13,495 bases of DNA, taken from NCBI GenBank assembly GCA_016213125.1, contig JACRBR010000006.1, forward strand, positions 1 through 13,495, read 5' to 3'. This document shows positions 13,494 through 13,495 of this stretch, one piece after another. Source of the stretch: Chloroflexota bacterium (GTDB lineage: Bacteria; Chloroflexota; Dehalococcoidia; DSTF01; JACRBR01). Position numbers and translations under genes: made by a program. Position 1 is the first letter of the stretch, and each line of letters opens with the position of its first letter. The notes under the pieces were generated by a model. It did not search any database and was not told where the DNA came from. It was given only the letters and a program-made list of their open reading frames with translations.

Positions 13494-13495
13494 CA

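Overview
The window comes from a high-GC bacterium that often starts genes with GTG or TTG. A secreted peptidase with a long Pro/Thr/Glu tail (Chloroflexota-like), an ECF42-type sigma factor with its DGPF partner, and a membrane-protein family I associate with Actinomycetota point to Chloroflexota or a related Actinomycetota-like lineage. This assignment is an inference from gene content; no rRNA or other marker is present.

Left part (1-5847) looks like the right-hand end of an integrated element. From left to right it holds: the 5' two-thirds or so of a type III Mod-like DNA methyltransferase gene running off the left edge (minus strand); a 317-aa protein with a C-terminal HEPN-like R-x6-H motif and a weakly AbiTii-like N-terminus; a tyrosine recombinase followed 21 bp later by an unknown 288-aa gene; a roughly 500-bp control region; and a large serine recombinase. 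The control region has a perfect dyad over a possible promoter, a nested RNA structure that competes with a terminator-like hairpin, a 58-aa ORF with its own intrinsic terminator, and a short leader ORF overlapping the serine recombinase start. The serine recombinase runs 61 bp into the 3' half of a tRNA-Arg(CCT) gene on the other strand, as expected if the element sits in the 3' end of that tRNA. The other att copy must lie beyond position 1.

Right part (5845-13495) looks like ordinary chromosome. It contains tRNA-Arg(CCT), a two-to-three-TM membrane protein of unknown function, and tRNA-Ala(CGC) with a clear terminator. Next comes an ECF42-type sigma factor translationally coupled to a DGPF/YCII-like protein, with a good match to the reported ECF42 promoter motif upstream, which suggests autoregulation. 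An MFS efflux transporter is divergent from that pair and has an 18-bp dyad inside its promoter. It converges, with stops 7 bp apart, on a MATE transporter that has its own 24-bp dyad. Last come a secreted M23-type peptidase with a low-complexity tail and a strong sigma-70-like promoter, a DUF952 protein, and the end of a short gene coupled to it.

The most unusual element is 3772-3962: an operator-like dyad cluster followed by a leader RNA whose terminator-like hairpin has an apical loop wholly complementary to an upstream segment. It stands in front of the small ORFs and the serine recombinase, so it may be an attenuation or immunity switch controlling the element.
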